DNA of 64,000 nt. It comes from Thalassomonas haliotis. GTDB lineage: Bacteria > Pseudomonadota > Gammaproteobacteria > Enterobacterales > Alteromonadaceae. Positions 1-8,355 of the stretch are shown here, piece after piece. Below the pieces are notes generated by a model. The model did no database searches, was not told the DNA's origin, and saw nothing but the letters and a program-made list of their open reading frames with translations. A program made the translations under genes and the position numbers. Numbering within the stretch: the first letter of the stretch is position 1; each line of letters starts with the position of its first letter. The stretch covers positions 372,001 through 436,000 of the forward strand of contig NZ_CP059693.1 in NCBI RefSeq assembly GCF_028657945.1, read 5' to 3'.

Positions 1-4
1 AGCT

Positions 5-1369
5 ATGAAAATTTATGCAGAAAAAGTCTTGCTGGCAGATGGTTGGGCAGAAGATAAAACCCTGGTGATAGAAGACGGCATTATCAGCGCCATCGAATCC
101 GGTTGTCTTGAGGGCGCAGAGCGTGTGAGCGGCCCGGTGATCCCGGGTATGGTCAACTGCCATTCCCATGCCTTCCAGCGCGCCTTTGCCGGTTTCAGCG
201 AGCAGGGCAGTGAAGGCAAAGACAGCTTCTGGACCTGGCGCAGCATCATGTATAAGTTTCTTGGCCAGCTAACCGCTGAAAATGCCGAAGTGATCGCCAC
301 CCAGCTTTATATTGAAATGCTGAAAATGGGTTATACCCGGGTGGCAGAGTTTCATTACCTGCACCATGATATTGACGGCGGTAACTACCCTGAGCTGGCA
401 CAGATGGCTAAGGCCATTTTCAACTCGTCGCAAACATCCGGTATCGGCCTGACCATGCTGCCGGTGTTGTATTGTTTCAGCGGTTTTGGCCCTTTGGCGC
501 CGAACGAAGGGCAAAAACGTTTTATCAACTCTCCCGAGCAATTCAACCGGTTGGTAAGTGACTGCTTCGGTTTAAGCAAGCAATATAGCAATACCAATGT
601 TGGTATTGCCCCCCATTCATTACGGGCGGTGGATAAGGATGCCTTGCAGCAGGCGGTGGCTCATGTCCGTAGTCTGGATAGCAAAGCGCCGGTACATATC
701 CATATCGCCGAGCAACAAAAAGAAGTGGACGACTGCCTGGACCATTATGGTCAGCGGCCGGTGCAGTGGCTGCTGGACAATATGGAGCTGGACCAGCACT
801 GGTGTTTGATCCATGCCACTCATATTGATGAGCAAGAACGCCGTGGCATTATCAATAGCAAGGCGATTGCCGGTATCTGTCCCACCACGGAAGCCAATCT
901 GGGTGACGGTATCTTCCCGACCACAGAATTTTTAGCGGAGCAGGGCACCTTTGCCATTGGCTCAGACAGCCATATCTCAGTGAACCCGGTTGAAGAGTTG
1001 CGCTGGCTTGAATATGCCCAGCGGTTAATCAAGCAGCAAAGGGCTATGCTGGCGGATGAACATCAGCCTTCTGTCGGTTTGAATTTATGGCAGCGGGCGG
1101 CCACGGGCGGCGCCCGGAGCACCAACAGCAATACCGGTGAACTGGCACCAGGCAAACAGGCGGATTTATTGGTATTAGACGCACAAGATACTCGACTTTT
1201 TGCCAATTCGGCGCACAATATCCTTGATAGCCTGGTTTTTGCCAGCCAGCAAAATCCGGTCAGGGACGTGATGGTTAACGGCCAGTGGCGGATACAAAAC
1301 CGTCAGCATGAAAATGAGCAAGATGCAGCTGATGCCTTTGCTGATTTGCTGGCAAACCTGTCGGATTAA
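5..1369 (+). CDS. hutF: Formimidoylglutamate deiminase
   Basis: This is a 454-residue amidohydrolase that removes ammonia from N-formimino-L-glutamate to give N-formyl-L-glutamate, in the five-step cytosolic histidine degradation route. The amidohydrolase metal-binding segment HSHAFQRAF lies near residue 53, a second histidine site HIHIAEQ near residue 232, and the IGSDSHIS segment, which holds the catalytic aspartate, near residue 318. Length matches the HutF family (about 450). The ATG sits four bases from the window edge, so its ribosome binding site and any upstream hut genes are not visible. The next genes belong to formate metabolism. Formate is the product of the next step of this histidine route, so the adjacency may be functional; that is inference. 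Confidence 0.9.
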   Translation: MKIYAEKVLLADGWAEDKTLVIEDGIISAIESGCLEGAERVSGPVIPGMVNCHSHAFQRAFAGFSEQGSEGKDSFWTWRSIMYKFLGQLTAENAEVIATQLYIEMLKMGYTRVAEFHYLHHDIDGGNYPELAQMAKAIFNSSQTSGIGLTMLPVLYCFSGFGPLAPNEGQKRFINSPEQFNRLVSDCFGLSKQYSNTNVGIAPHSLRAVDKDALQQAVAHVRSLDSKAPVHIHIAEQQKEVDDCLDHYGQRPVQWLLDNMELDQHWCLIHATHIDEQERRGIINSKAIAGICPTTEANLGDGIFPTTEFLAEQGTFAIGSDSHISVNPVEELRWLEYAQRLIKQQRAMLADEHQPSVGLNLWQRAATGGARSTNSNTGELAPGKQADLLVLDAQDTRLFANSAHNILDSLVFASQQNPVRDVMVNGQWRIQNRQHENEQDAADAFADLLANLSD

Positions 1370-1457
1370 GCTGGTTAACGCCAGGTAAAAACAACATCGG
1401 GCGGCAGCCGGAAAACGGAAGTACCATTTAATAGGGTAAAAAATAGCGGGCGGAGTG

Positions 1458-1970
1458 ATGACAAAACTAAGTGAACAGCAATATCAGGTGGTGGTCAAGT
1501 CCGTCGCTGACAAAAAAGCCTTGCCGGGAGCACTGCTGCCGATATTGCATGATATCCAGGACCAGCTGGGTTACATCCCCAAAGCGGCGATTGACATTAT
1601 CGCCGCCGGTTTAAAGCAAACCGCCGCCGAAATTTACGGCGTGATCAGTTTTTATCATCATTTTCGCCTGGATAAACCCGGCAACCACCTGGTGGAAATC
1701 TGCCGGGCGGAAGCCTGTCAGGCCATGGGTTCTGAGGCTTTAGAGCAGGAAATCAAAAGCAAATTAGGCATAGATTACCACCAGACCAGCAAAGATAATA
1801 ATGTCAGTTTAGAGCCGGTCTATTGCCTGGGTAATTGCGCCTGCGGCCCCTCGGTTAAAGTTGGTGAGCGTGTTTATGGCCGCATGAGCGGAGAAAAGTT
1901 CAGCCAGCTGATGGATAAGTTATCCACCTATGTGGTGGAGCTTGGCCAGGGAGAAAACCATGCCAGTTAA
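1458..1970 (+). CDS. fdsG: NAD-dependent formate dehydrogenase gamma subunit (NuoE-like)
   Basis: This 170-residue subunit of the soluble cytosolic formate dehydrogenase carries one [2Fe-2S] cluster in a thioredoxin-like fold, as NuoE does in complex I. Four candidate ligands are visible: two cysteines in EICRAEACQ near residue 87 and two in YCLGNC near residue 128. I chose the ATG at 1458; a GTG one codon upstream at 1455 is equally possible, and a GGAG lies just before both. The end overlaps the fdsB start by 11 bases, a sign of translational coupling. It is the first gene of an fdsGBACD operon. Confidence 0.9.
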   Translation: MTKLSEQQYQVVVKSVADKKALPGALLPILHDIQDQLGYIPKAAIDIIAAGLKQTAAEIYGVISFYHHFRLDKPGNHLVEICRAEACQAMGSEALEQEIKSKLGIDYHQTSKDNNVSLEPVYCLGNCACGPSVKVGERVYGRMSGEKFSQLMDKLSTYVVELGQGENHAS

Positions 1971-3543
1971 AATTTATATTCCCTGTGATACCACAGCCCT
2001 TGCCATGGGCGCAGACGAAGTTGCCAAAACCGTGGAATTTCAAAGCCGGGAAGCCGGTTTGTCGGCGGATATCATACGTAACGGTTCCCGTGGTTTGTTT
2101 TATCTTGAGCCTCTGGTGGAAGTAGCAACTGCCCGGGGGCGTATTGCCTTTGGCCCGGTAGAACCAGAAGATGTTCCCGGTTTAATTGAAACCTTAATGG
2201 AACACGGCGACGTTTTTGAAGGTAAGCATCCCTTGTATCTGGGGCTAACGGAAGAAATTCCTTATCTGGCCAGGCAGCAAAGGCTGACTTTTGCCCGTGC
2301 CGGTATTATTGACCCTTTTAGCATTGCAGATTACCAGGCTCATGATGGTTTTGAAGGCCTGAAGCGGGCTTTAGCTTTAATCGACTCAGCTGGCCCGCAG
2401 GGCATAGTTGATGAAGTAAAAAACTCTGGTTTACGTGGCCGTGGCGGCGCAGCTTTCCCAACCGGGATAAAATGGCAGACAGTGCTTGATACTCCCGCAG
2501 AGCAAAAATATATCGTTTGTAATGCCGATGAAGGCGATTCAGGTACTTTTGCCGATCGTCTGCTGATGGAAGCGGATCCCTTCACCCTGATAGAAGGCAT
2601 GATCATCGCCGGATTGGCGGTGGGGGCAAACCAGGGTTATATCTACCTGCGCTCCGAATACCCGCAGGCGGATAAGATCCTCAACCAGGCAATAAAAACC
2701 GCCTATGCCCAGGGGTATTTGGGTAAAAACATTCAGGGCAGCGGCCAGCATTTTGACTTGGAAGTCAGACTTGGCGCCGGCGCCTATATTTGTGGTGAAG
2801 AAACCTCCTTGCTGGAAAGCCTGGAAGGCAAACGGGGCCTGGTACGCGCCAAACCGCCGTTGCCGGCAATTGAAGGTTTATTTGGTTTACCCACCATAGT
2901 GAATAATGTCATTTCCCTGGCATCCGTGCCGGTGATCCTCGCCAAAGGGGGCGATTATTACCGGGATTATGGCATGGGCCGTTCCCGCGGTACTTTGCCG
3001 GTGCAGTTAGCCGGTAATATTAAACAAGGCGGCCTGGTGGAACTGGCTTTTGGTGAAACCTTACATAACCTGGTGTTCGACTTTGGCGGCGGCACCTTCA
3101 GCGGTAAACCGGCCAAGGCAATCCAGGTAGGCGGTCCTTTGGGCGCTTATTTACCTCAGGCGCAGTGGCATACGCCGCTTGATTATGAAGCCTTTGCCGC
3201 CAATAATGCGGTCTTGGGTCATGGCGGCGTAGTGGTGTTTGATACCAGTGTCGATATGGCCAAACAGGCACGCTTTGCTATGGAATTTTGTAAAATTGAA
3301 TCCTGCGGAAAATGTACGCCGTGCCGTATCGGCTCGGTGCGTGGGGTGGAAGTGATCGATAAGATTATCAGTCACGATAATCAGGAGCAAAACCTGGAAC
3401 TGCTAAACGATTTATGCGACACCATGGAGCTGGGGTCTTTATGTGCCATGGGAGGCATGACGCCGTACCCTGTACGCAGTGTCATCGAGCACTTTTCAGG
3501 AGACTTACTGAAAACAGTCACCGGCAATGAGCAGCAGGAGTAA
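1960..3543 (+). CDS. fdsB: NAD-dependent formate dehydrogenase beta subunit (NuoF-like, diaphorase)
   Basis: This 527-residue subunit passes electrons from formate oxidation to NAD+. It has a NuoE-like N-terminal domain without the cluster cysteines (about residues 1-120), then the NuoF FMN/NAD-binding segment GLRGRGGAAFPTG and the GAYICGEETSL segment, then the [4Fe-4S] motif SCGKCTPCRIG with a distal cysteine in SLCAMGG near the C-terminus. The ATG at 1960 matches the family start and overlaps fdsG; the longer reading frame from 1930 lies inside fdsG. The last 23 codons (from 3475) are the first copy of a 140-bp tandem repeat that continues downstream, so the present C-terminus may differ from the ancestral one. 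Confidence 0.92.
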   Translation: MPVKIYIPCDTTALAMGADEVAKTVEFQSREAGLSADIIRNGSRGLFYLEPLVEVATARGRIAFGPVEPEDVPGLIETLMEHGDVFEGKHPLYLGLTEEIPYLARQQRLTFARAGIIDPFSIADYQAHDGFEGLKRALALIDSAGPQGIVDEVKNSGLRGRGGAAFPTGIKWQTVLDTPAEQKYIVCNADEGDSGTFADRLLMEADPFTLIEGMIIAGLAVGANQGYIYLRSEYPQADKILNQAIKTAYAQGYLGKNIQGSGQHFDLEVRLGAGAYICGEETSLLESLEGKRGLVRAKPPLPAIEGLFGLPTIVNNVISLASVPVILAKGGDYYRDYGMGRSRGTLPVQLAGNIKQGGLVELAFGETLHNLVFDFGGGTFSGKPAKAIQVGGPLGAYLPQAQWHTPLDYEAFAANNAVLGHGGVVVFDTSVDMAKQARFAMEFCKIESCGKCTPCRIGSVRGVEVIDKIISHDNQEQNLELLNDLCDTMELGSLCAMGGMTPYPVRSVIEHFSGDLLKTVTGNEQQE

Positions 3544-3818
3544 GTAGGATGAAATCTTATTCTTTGTACTTCACTCAGCTTTGGGGCATGACAGCCCCTG
3601 CTATATCTTCTGTCCGCAGTGTCATCGAGCACTTTTCAGGAGACTTACTGAAAACAGTCACCGGCAATGAGCAGCAGGAGTAAGCAGGATGAAATCTTAT
3701 TCTTTGTACTTAACTCAGCTTTGGGGCATGACAGCCCCTGCTATATCTTCTGTCCGCAGTGTCATCGGGCATTTCTCTGAAGATCTTATCGGTGCTAAAC
3801 AGCAAAACTCGCAGGAGA
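3475..3818. repeat. 140-bp tandem repeat of the fdsB 3' end (two full copies plus a degenerate third)
   Basis: Copy 1 is 3475-3614 and copy 2 is 3615-3754. By eye they differ only at 3545/3685 (T/C) and 3572/3712 (C/A). A third, shortened and diverged copy covers 3755-3818 and still ends in GCAGGAG. Each copy carries the last 23 codons of fdsB, its stop codon, a ribosome binding site and a new ATG. The two mismatches argue against a simple assembly duplication. The repeat lies wholly between the conserved part of fdsB and the start of fdsA. Confidence 0.93.
3549..3683 (+). CDS. Small ORF created by the fdsB-tail repeat, copy 1
   Basis: A 44-codon frame starts at an ATG five bases after the fdsB stop, preceded by GCAGGAG. 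The first 21 residues begin MKSYSLYFTQLWGMT. The last 23 repeat the fdsB C-terminus from RSVIEHFSGDLL to the stop. I recognise no function. It may be an accidental product of the duplication, or it may keep ribosomes travelling from fdsB to fdsA. Whether it is translated is unknown. Confidence 0.4.
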   Translation: MKSYSLYFTQLWGMTAPAISSVRSVIEHFSGDLLKTVTGNEQQE

Positions 3819-3829
3819 AAGCGTTATGA
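3689..3829 (+). CDS. Small ORF created by the fdsB-tail repeat, copy 2, overlapping the fdsA start
   Basis: This 46-codon frame starts with the same first half as the previous small ORF (one residue differs, TQ preceded by L rather than F). It then enters the diverged third copy, reading RSVIGHFSEDLIG and ending NSQEKAL. Its stop overlaps the fdsA start in the ATGA arrangement (3826-3829), the usual sign of coupled translation. This tail may be the original end of FdsB, displaced when the repeat arose. Function unknown. Confidence 0.42.
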   Translation: MKSYSLYLTQLWGMTAPAISSVRSVIGHFSEDLIGAKQQNSQEKAL

Positions 3830-6705
3830 TTTCCTATTATGATCCCAGGCAGCATCCTGAAGATAAAGATCTCGGCACCCCGGCGGTACGCCTGAATCAT
3901 CAGCAAAGCCTGCCTCAGGTAACGCTGGAAATCGACGGCTGTCAGGTGACGGTGGAAGAGGGCACTTCGGTGATGCGCGCTGCGGCCCTGAATAATATCA
4001 ATATTCCCAAGTTATGCGCCTCCGACAACCTGGAAGCTTTCGGCTCCTGCCGCTTATGTGCGGTAGAAGTTGCGGGTATGAAAGGCATGCCGGCTTCTTG
4101 TACCACCCCGGTGAGAGAAGGCATGCAGGTAACCACGCAAACTAAAAAAATTGCCAAATTACGCCGTAATATCATGGAGCTTTATATTTCCGACCATCCG
4201 CTTGATTGCCTGACCTGCCCCAGTAACGGTGATTGTGAATTGCAGGATATGGCCGGTGCCGTAGGCTTAAGGGATGTGCGCTACGGTTTCAGTGGTGAAA
4301 ACCATCTCGATGCCAAAGGTGATGACTCCAATCCCTATTTTCATTTTGATCCCAGCAAATGTATCGTGTGTTCCCGCTGTGTACGTGCCTGTGAAGAAGT
4401 GCAGGGCACCTTTGCCTTAACAATAGATGGCCGGGGTTTTGATTCCAGGGTCTCTACCGGCGCAGATAATGATTTCCTTTCTTCCGATTGTGTTTCCTGC
4501 GGCGCCTGTGTCCAGGCCTGCCCGACCTCAACCTTGATGGAAAAAAGCGTGATCGAACAGGGCCAGCCTGAGCATAGCGTGATCACTACCTGTGCCTATT
4601 GTGGCGTCGGCTGTTCGTTTAAGGCGGAAATGAAAGGTACGGAAGTGATCCGTATGGTGCCTTATAAAGGCGGGCAAGCGAACCGCGGCCATTCCTGCGT
4701 TAAGGGACGTTTTGCCTTTGGTTATGCCAACCACAAAGACCGCATCACCAGTCCGATGATCCGCGATGCTATCGATCAGCCCTGGCGGGAAGTGAGCTGG
4801 CAGGAGGCAATAACCTTTGCGGCCGGTAAGCTGAAAAATATCCAGCAAAAATTTGGCAAAGACAGCATAGGCGGCATCACTTCTTCCCGCTGTACCAACG
4901 AAGAAACCTATTTAGTACAAAAGCTGATCCGCGCTGCCTTTGGCAACAACAATACCGATACCTGCGCCCGTGTGTGTCACTCTCCCACCGGTTTTGGCTT
5001 AAAAGCCACCTTAGGGGAATCTGCCGGTACCCAGACTTTTGATTCTGTAATGGATGCCGATGTGGTGATGGTGATCGGCGCCAACCCCACAGATGCCCAC
5101 CCGGTATTCGGCTCTTTGCTGAAAAAACGTTTGCGCCAGGGGGCCGGGCTGATTATTGCCGATCCCCGCCGTATCGACCTGGGCATCAGTCCGCATGTGA
5201 AATTGGATCACCATCTGCCATTGAGGCCGGGCACCAATGTCGCCTTCATCAATGCCATGGCTTATGTGGTGGTTGAAGAAGACCTTGAAGATCAAAGCTT
5301 TATTGATGAGCGTTGCCAGCAGGAAAATTATCAGCAATGGCGCGAGTTTATCGTCGACAGCCGCCACTCGCCGGAAAATACCGCCGAGATCACCGGCATA
5401 TCGGCACAGGAATTAAGGGCGGCGGCACGCCTGTATGCCAAGGCAAATAATGCCGCCATTTATTACGGCCTCGGGGTAACCGAGCATTCCCAGGGGTCGA
5501 GCATGGTGATGGGGATTGCCAATCTGGCGCTTTTGACCGGCAATATCGGCCGGGACGGCGTTGGCGTCAATCCGCTGCGCGGGCAAAATAATGTTCAGGG
5601 CTCTTGTGATATGGGGTCTTTCCCCCATGAATTACCCGGCTACCAGCATGTGGCCAGGGAAGAGCTTAGGACGAAATTCGAGCAAAACTGGGGAGTGGCA
5701 ATAGATCCCGAGCCCGGTTTGCGTATCCCCAATATGTTTGATGCCACCATCGACGGCAGCTTTAAAGGGCTTTATTGCCAGGGTGAAGATATCGCCCAGT
5801 CTGATCCCAATACCCAGCACGTACAGTTGGCATTATCGTCGCTGGAATGCTTAATTGTTCAGGATATTTTCCTTAACGAAACCGCAAAATTTGCCCATGT
5901 GTTTTTGCCCGGGGCTTCTTTTCTGGAAAAAGACGGTACTTTCACCAATGCCGAGCGCCGTATCAACCGGGTGCGTAAGGTGATGCCGCCGTTATCCGGC
6001 ATGGCTGACTGGCAGGTGACCATGGCCCTGTCCGAGGCGCTTGGTTATCCGATGAATTATCAGCACCCGTCTGAAATCATGGATGAAATTGCCAAGTTGA
6101 CCCCGACTTTTGCCGGTGTCAGTTATGAAAAACTGGAGCAGCTGGGCAGTATCCAGTGGCCCTGCAACGAACAGGCACCCGACGGCACGCCTATTATGCA
6201 CAGGCAAAGCTTCCCTATCGGCAAGGCAACCTTTGCCGTCACCGAATATGTCGCGACCGAGGAAAAAGCCAACCGTAAATTCCCGTTATTGCTGACCACG
6301 GGCCGTATTTTGTCCCAGTATAATGTCGGCGCCCAGACCCGGCGTACAGACAACCAGATGTGGCACGACAGCGATGTGCTGGAAATACATCCCGATGACG
6401 CCCAGGACCGGGGCATCACCGAAGGTGACTGGCTCGGCATTAAAAGCCGCGCCGGTGATACCGTACTTAAGGCGAAAATCAGCGACCGGATGCAGCCGGG
6501 GGTTGTATATACTACTTTCCATCATCCGGAAAGCGGCGCCAATGTAGTGACCACGGATAATTCCGACTGGGCCACCAACTGTCCCGAGTATAAGGTTACC
6601 GCGGTACAGGTGGAAAAAGTGACTTCACCGTCGAAATGGCAAGAGCGTAACAGGCAGTTTTCCAAAAAACAGCAGGCGTATTTGTCTGCGGCGAAAACGA
6701 ATTAA
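3826..6705 (+). CDS. fdsA: NAD-dependent formate dehydrogenase alpha subunit (molybdenum catalytic subunit)
   Basis: This 959-residue catalytic subunit oxidises formate to CO2 at a bis-MGD molybdenum (or tungsten) centre. In order it has an N-terminal [2Fe-2S] ferredoxin domain (cysteines around residues 65-90), a His-Cys3 cluster site (HPLDCLTCPSNGDC, near 125), two [4Fe-4S] motifs (CIVCSRCVRAC and CVSCGACVQAC), then the molybdopterin domain with its own cluster motif CAYCGVGC. The metal-ligating residue is Cys384 in RVCHSP, so this is a cysteine rather than a selenocysteine enzyme. The C-terminal molydopterin dinucleotide-binding domain is complete. The start overlaps the preceding small ORF by four bases. 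Confidence 0.95.
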   Translation: MISYYDPRQHPEDKDLGTPAVRLNHQQSLPQVTLEIDGCQVTVEEGTSVMRAAALNNINIPKLCASDNLEAFGSCRLCAVEVAGMKGMPASCTTPVREGMQVTTQTKKIAKLRRNIMELYISDHPLDCLTCPSNGDCELQDMAGAVGLRDVRYGFSGENHLDAKGDDSNPYFHFDPSKCIVCSRCVRACEEVQGTFALTIDGRGFDSRVSTGADNDFLSSDCVSCGACVQACPTSTLMEKSVIEQGQPEHSVITTCAYCGVGCSFKAEMKGTEVIRMVPYKGGQANRGHSCVKGRFAFGYANHKDRITSPMIRDAIDQPWREVSWQEAITFAAGKLKNIQQKFGKDSIGGITSSRCTNEETYLVQKLIRAAFGNNNTDTCARVCHSPTGFGLKATLGESAGTQTFDSVMDADVVMVIGANPTDAHPVFGSLLKKRLRQGAGLIIADPRRIDLGISPHVKLDHHLPLRPGTNVAFINAMAYVVVEEDLEDQSFIDERCQQENYQQWREFIVDSRHSPENTAEITGISAQELRAAARLYAKANNAAIYYGLGVTEHSQGSSMVMGIANLALLTGNIGRDGVGVNPLRGQNNVQGSCDMGSFPHELPGYQHVAREELRTKFEQNWGVAIDPEPGLRIPNMFDATIDGSFKGLYCQGEDIAQSDPNTQHVQLALSSLECLIVQDIFLNETAKFAHVFLPGASFLEKDGTFTNAERRINRVRKVMPPLSGMADWQVTMALSEALGYPMNYQHPSEIMDEIAKLTPTFAGVSYEKLEQLGSIQWPCNEQAPDGTPIMHRQSFPIGKATFAVTEYVATEEKANRKFPLLLTTGRILSQYNVGAQTRRTDNQMWHDSDVLEIHPDDAQDRGITEGDWLGIKSRAGDTVLKAKISDRMQPGVVYTTFHHPESGANVVTTDNSDWATNCPEYKVTAVQVEKVTSPSKWQERNRQFSKKQQAYLSAAKTN

Positions 6706-6723
6706 GCTTTGTGGTGATCAGCT

Positions 6724-7548
6724 GTGGCGATGAATAAAGCAAGTCAAGACCGGGATAAGCGTTTGCCGCTGCAACAAGTCAGTCGGGTGATCCGAGCCCG
6801 GCAGGCGGCAGATAAAACACAAACCGATACTGTGATCACCGAAGAAGCGGTGGCCCTGGTATATAACGGCATTTCCCATGCGGTGATGATGACAACGCCG
6901 CAGGATTTAGAGGATTTTGCCCTGGGGTTTAGCCTCTCCGAGGGGATTATCGGCCAGGCGGCAGATCTGCTCGATTGTGAAATTTATCACAGGGAAAACG
7001 GCATAGAAGTTTGTTTAACCATAAGCTCGCGCTTTTTTACCCGGTTGAAGCAGCAACGCAGAACCCTGGCGGGCACCAGCGGCTGTGGTTTGTGCGGGGT
7101 AGAATCGCTGACGCAAGCCTTTAAGCAGCCTGCCGCGCTGGTCAAAACTCCCCTGGTGGATTTTTTGTCGGTAGAGAAAGCGGTGGCCGGTTTTAACAGT
7201 GAGCAGCTGTTAAATCAGCAATCGGGGGGCGTACACGGTGCCGCTTTTTATCATAACAATGGCGAGCTGGCACTGCTGCGTGAAGATGTTGGCCGCCATA
7301 ATGCTCTGGATAAATTAATCGGCGCCTTGGCACAAACCGATTTGCTGCCCGGGCAGGGTTTTGTGTTGGCGTCGAGTAGGGCCAGTTACGAAATGGTTTA
7401 TAAAACTATTACTTGCGGTATTAACCACCTGGTGACCTTTTCCGCCCCCACCAGTAAGGCAATAGAATTGGCCCGGGCGGGAAATTTAAACCTGATAGGC
7501 TTTGCCCGCCAGGGGCGGCAGGTGGTTTATCACAGCGCCGTCAGTTAA
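6724..7548 (+). CDS. fdhD: Formate dehydrogenase accessory sulfurtransferase FdhD (FdsC)
   Basis: FdhD-family protein of 274 residues that transfers sulfur to the molybdenum cofactor before insertion into formate dehydrogenase. The conserved CXXC motif (CGLC, residues 121-124) follows a GTSG stretch. The family's REDVGRHNALDKL segment and the later SSRASYEM segment are also present. The GTG at 6724 and the ATG at 6730 are both possible starts, and I see no convincing ribosome binding site for either. It follows fdsA by 18 bases and sits at the fdsC position of the fds operon. Confidence 0.92.
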   Translation: MAMNKASQDRDKRLPLQQVSRVIRARQAADKTQTDTVITEEAVALVYNGISHAVMMTTPQDLEDFALGFSLSEGIIGQAADLLDCEIYHRENGIEVCLTISSRFFTRLKQQRRTLAGTSGCGLCGVESLTQAFKQPAALVKTPLVDFLSVEKAVAGFNSEQLLNQQSGGVHGAAFYHNNGELALLREDVGRHNALDKLIGALAQTDLLPGQGFVLASSRASYEMVYKTITCGINHLVTFSAPTSKAIELARAGNLNLIGFARQGRQVVYHSAVS

Positions 7549-7601
7549 GTCTTGGTTTTTATAAAGCAAGATATTCAGATGAGATAAGAGAAGGAAAAAT
7601 C

Positions 7602-7826
7602 ATGCCCTCGGCAAAAGTAAATAACCTGATCAAAATGGTCAATCAAATTGCGGCCAATATCTGTTTTCAGTCTAGTGAGCAGGAAGTGGTGGTGAAGATA
7701 GCCAACCACTTGCAGTTGTTTTGGGCCAAGTCGATGAAGCAGGACATTATCGAATATTATCAGCAGGACGGTGAAGGCTTGTCGGATCTGGCCGGTCAGG
7801 CGGTGGCCCGTTTGGCCGGGCAATAA
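7602..7826 (+). CDS. fdsD: NAD-dependent formate dehydrogenase delta subunit
   Basis: A 74-residue protein with the features of FdsD: an NNLIKMVNQIAANI opening, an IANHLQLFW segment, and a GEGLSDLAGQAVARL tail. FdsD is a small non-cofactor subunit needed for maturation or stability of the FdsABG complex. The ATG has an AAGGA seven bases upstream. It closes the operon. The next gene is convergent. Confidence 0.87.
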   Translation: MPSAKVNNLIKMVNQIAANICFQSSEQEVVVKIANHLQLFWAKSMKQDIIEYYQQDGEGLSDLAGQAVARLAGQ

Positions 7827-7858
7827 CTTCTGTGTAGTGCAGAGTTAATGGTTAAAGA

Positions 7859-8215
7859 TTATAAAAATGCTTCGTAGTTATAAACGGTTTTGCAAACTTT
7901 AGTCAGGTTGCTCGGATGCAGCTTGGGGTTATCCTGTTGGTTTTGGCAATAATCTTCATAGAAGGCCTTTATCGCTTCCCGGTCGGCGGTGATTTCCTGT
8001 AAATAGCTGAGTTCATCCGGGGAGAAACTATAAAATTGCGGCTGGAGATCATTGTAAATTTTTTCCGCTTTTAATCTTACCTTAGTATCCGTCCCTTTAG
8101 AAAAAACCTCCATCACCAAAGCTTTCTGCTCTTGATACCAAGCCTCCACTTTGGGTTGCGGATAAAAATGTAAAAATAATGCCCCGGCGACGATTAAGAT
8201 CAATAATTTTTTCAT
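7859..8215 (-). CDS. Hypothetical exported or membrane-anchored small protein
   Basis: A 118-residue protein with a hydrophobic N-terminus (MKKLLILIVAGALFLHF) that could be a signal peptide or a single membrane anchor. The rest is soluble and mostly helical in character, with two cysteines (CQNQQ near residue 89 and KVCKTV near 107) that could form a disulfide. I recognise no family. It is convergent with fdsD, and its start faces the ccoG promoter region. The coding-like composition and clean start support it as a real gene. Confidence 0.65.
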   Translation of the reverse strand: MKKLLILIVAGALFLHFYPQPKVEAWYQEQKALVMEVFSKGTDTKVRLKAEKIYNDLQPQFYSFSPDELSYLQEITADREAIKAFYEDYCQNQQDNPKLHPSNLTKVCKTVYNYEAFL

Positions 8216-8355
8216 AGCATGTAATATAATGCGGCCCTGAGGATAGGATAATCAATTTTTACTAAGAATACATTACCTTAATTAAGTATAGGGTTATTGT
8301 GGCAATAGACCAGTAATCCCATGTTTTCGTACTTTCCGACTTTCAAGGATTTATC

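Noticed and set aside
1930-1959. Upstream extension of fdsB
   Set aside because: These ten codons lie within fdsG and precede the family's normal start. The ATG at 1960 fits better.
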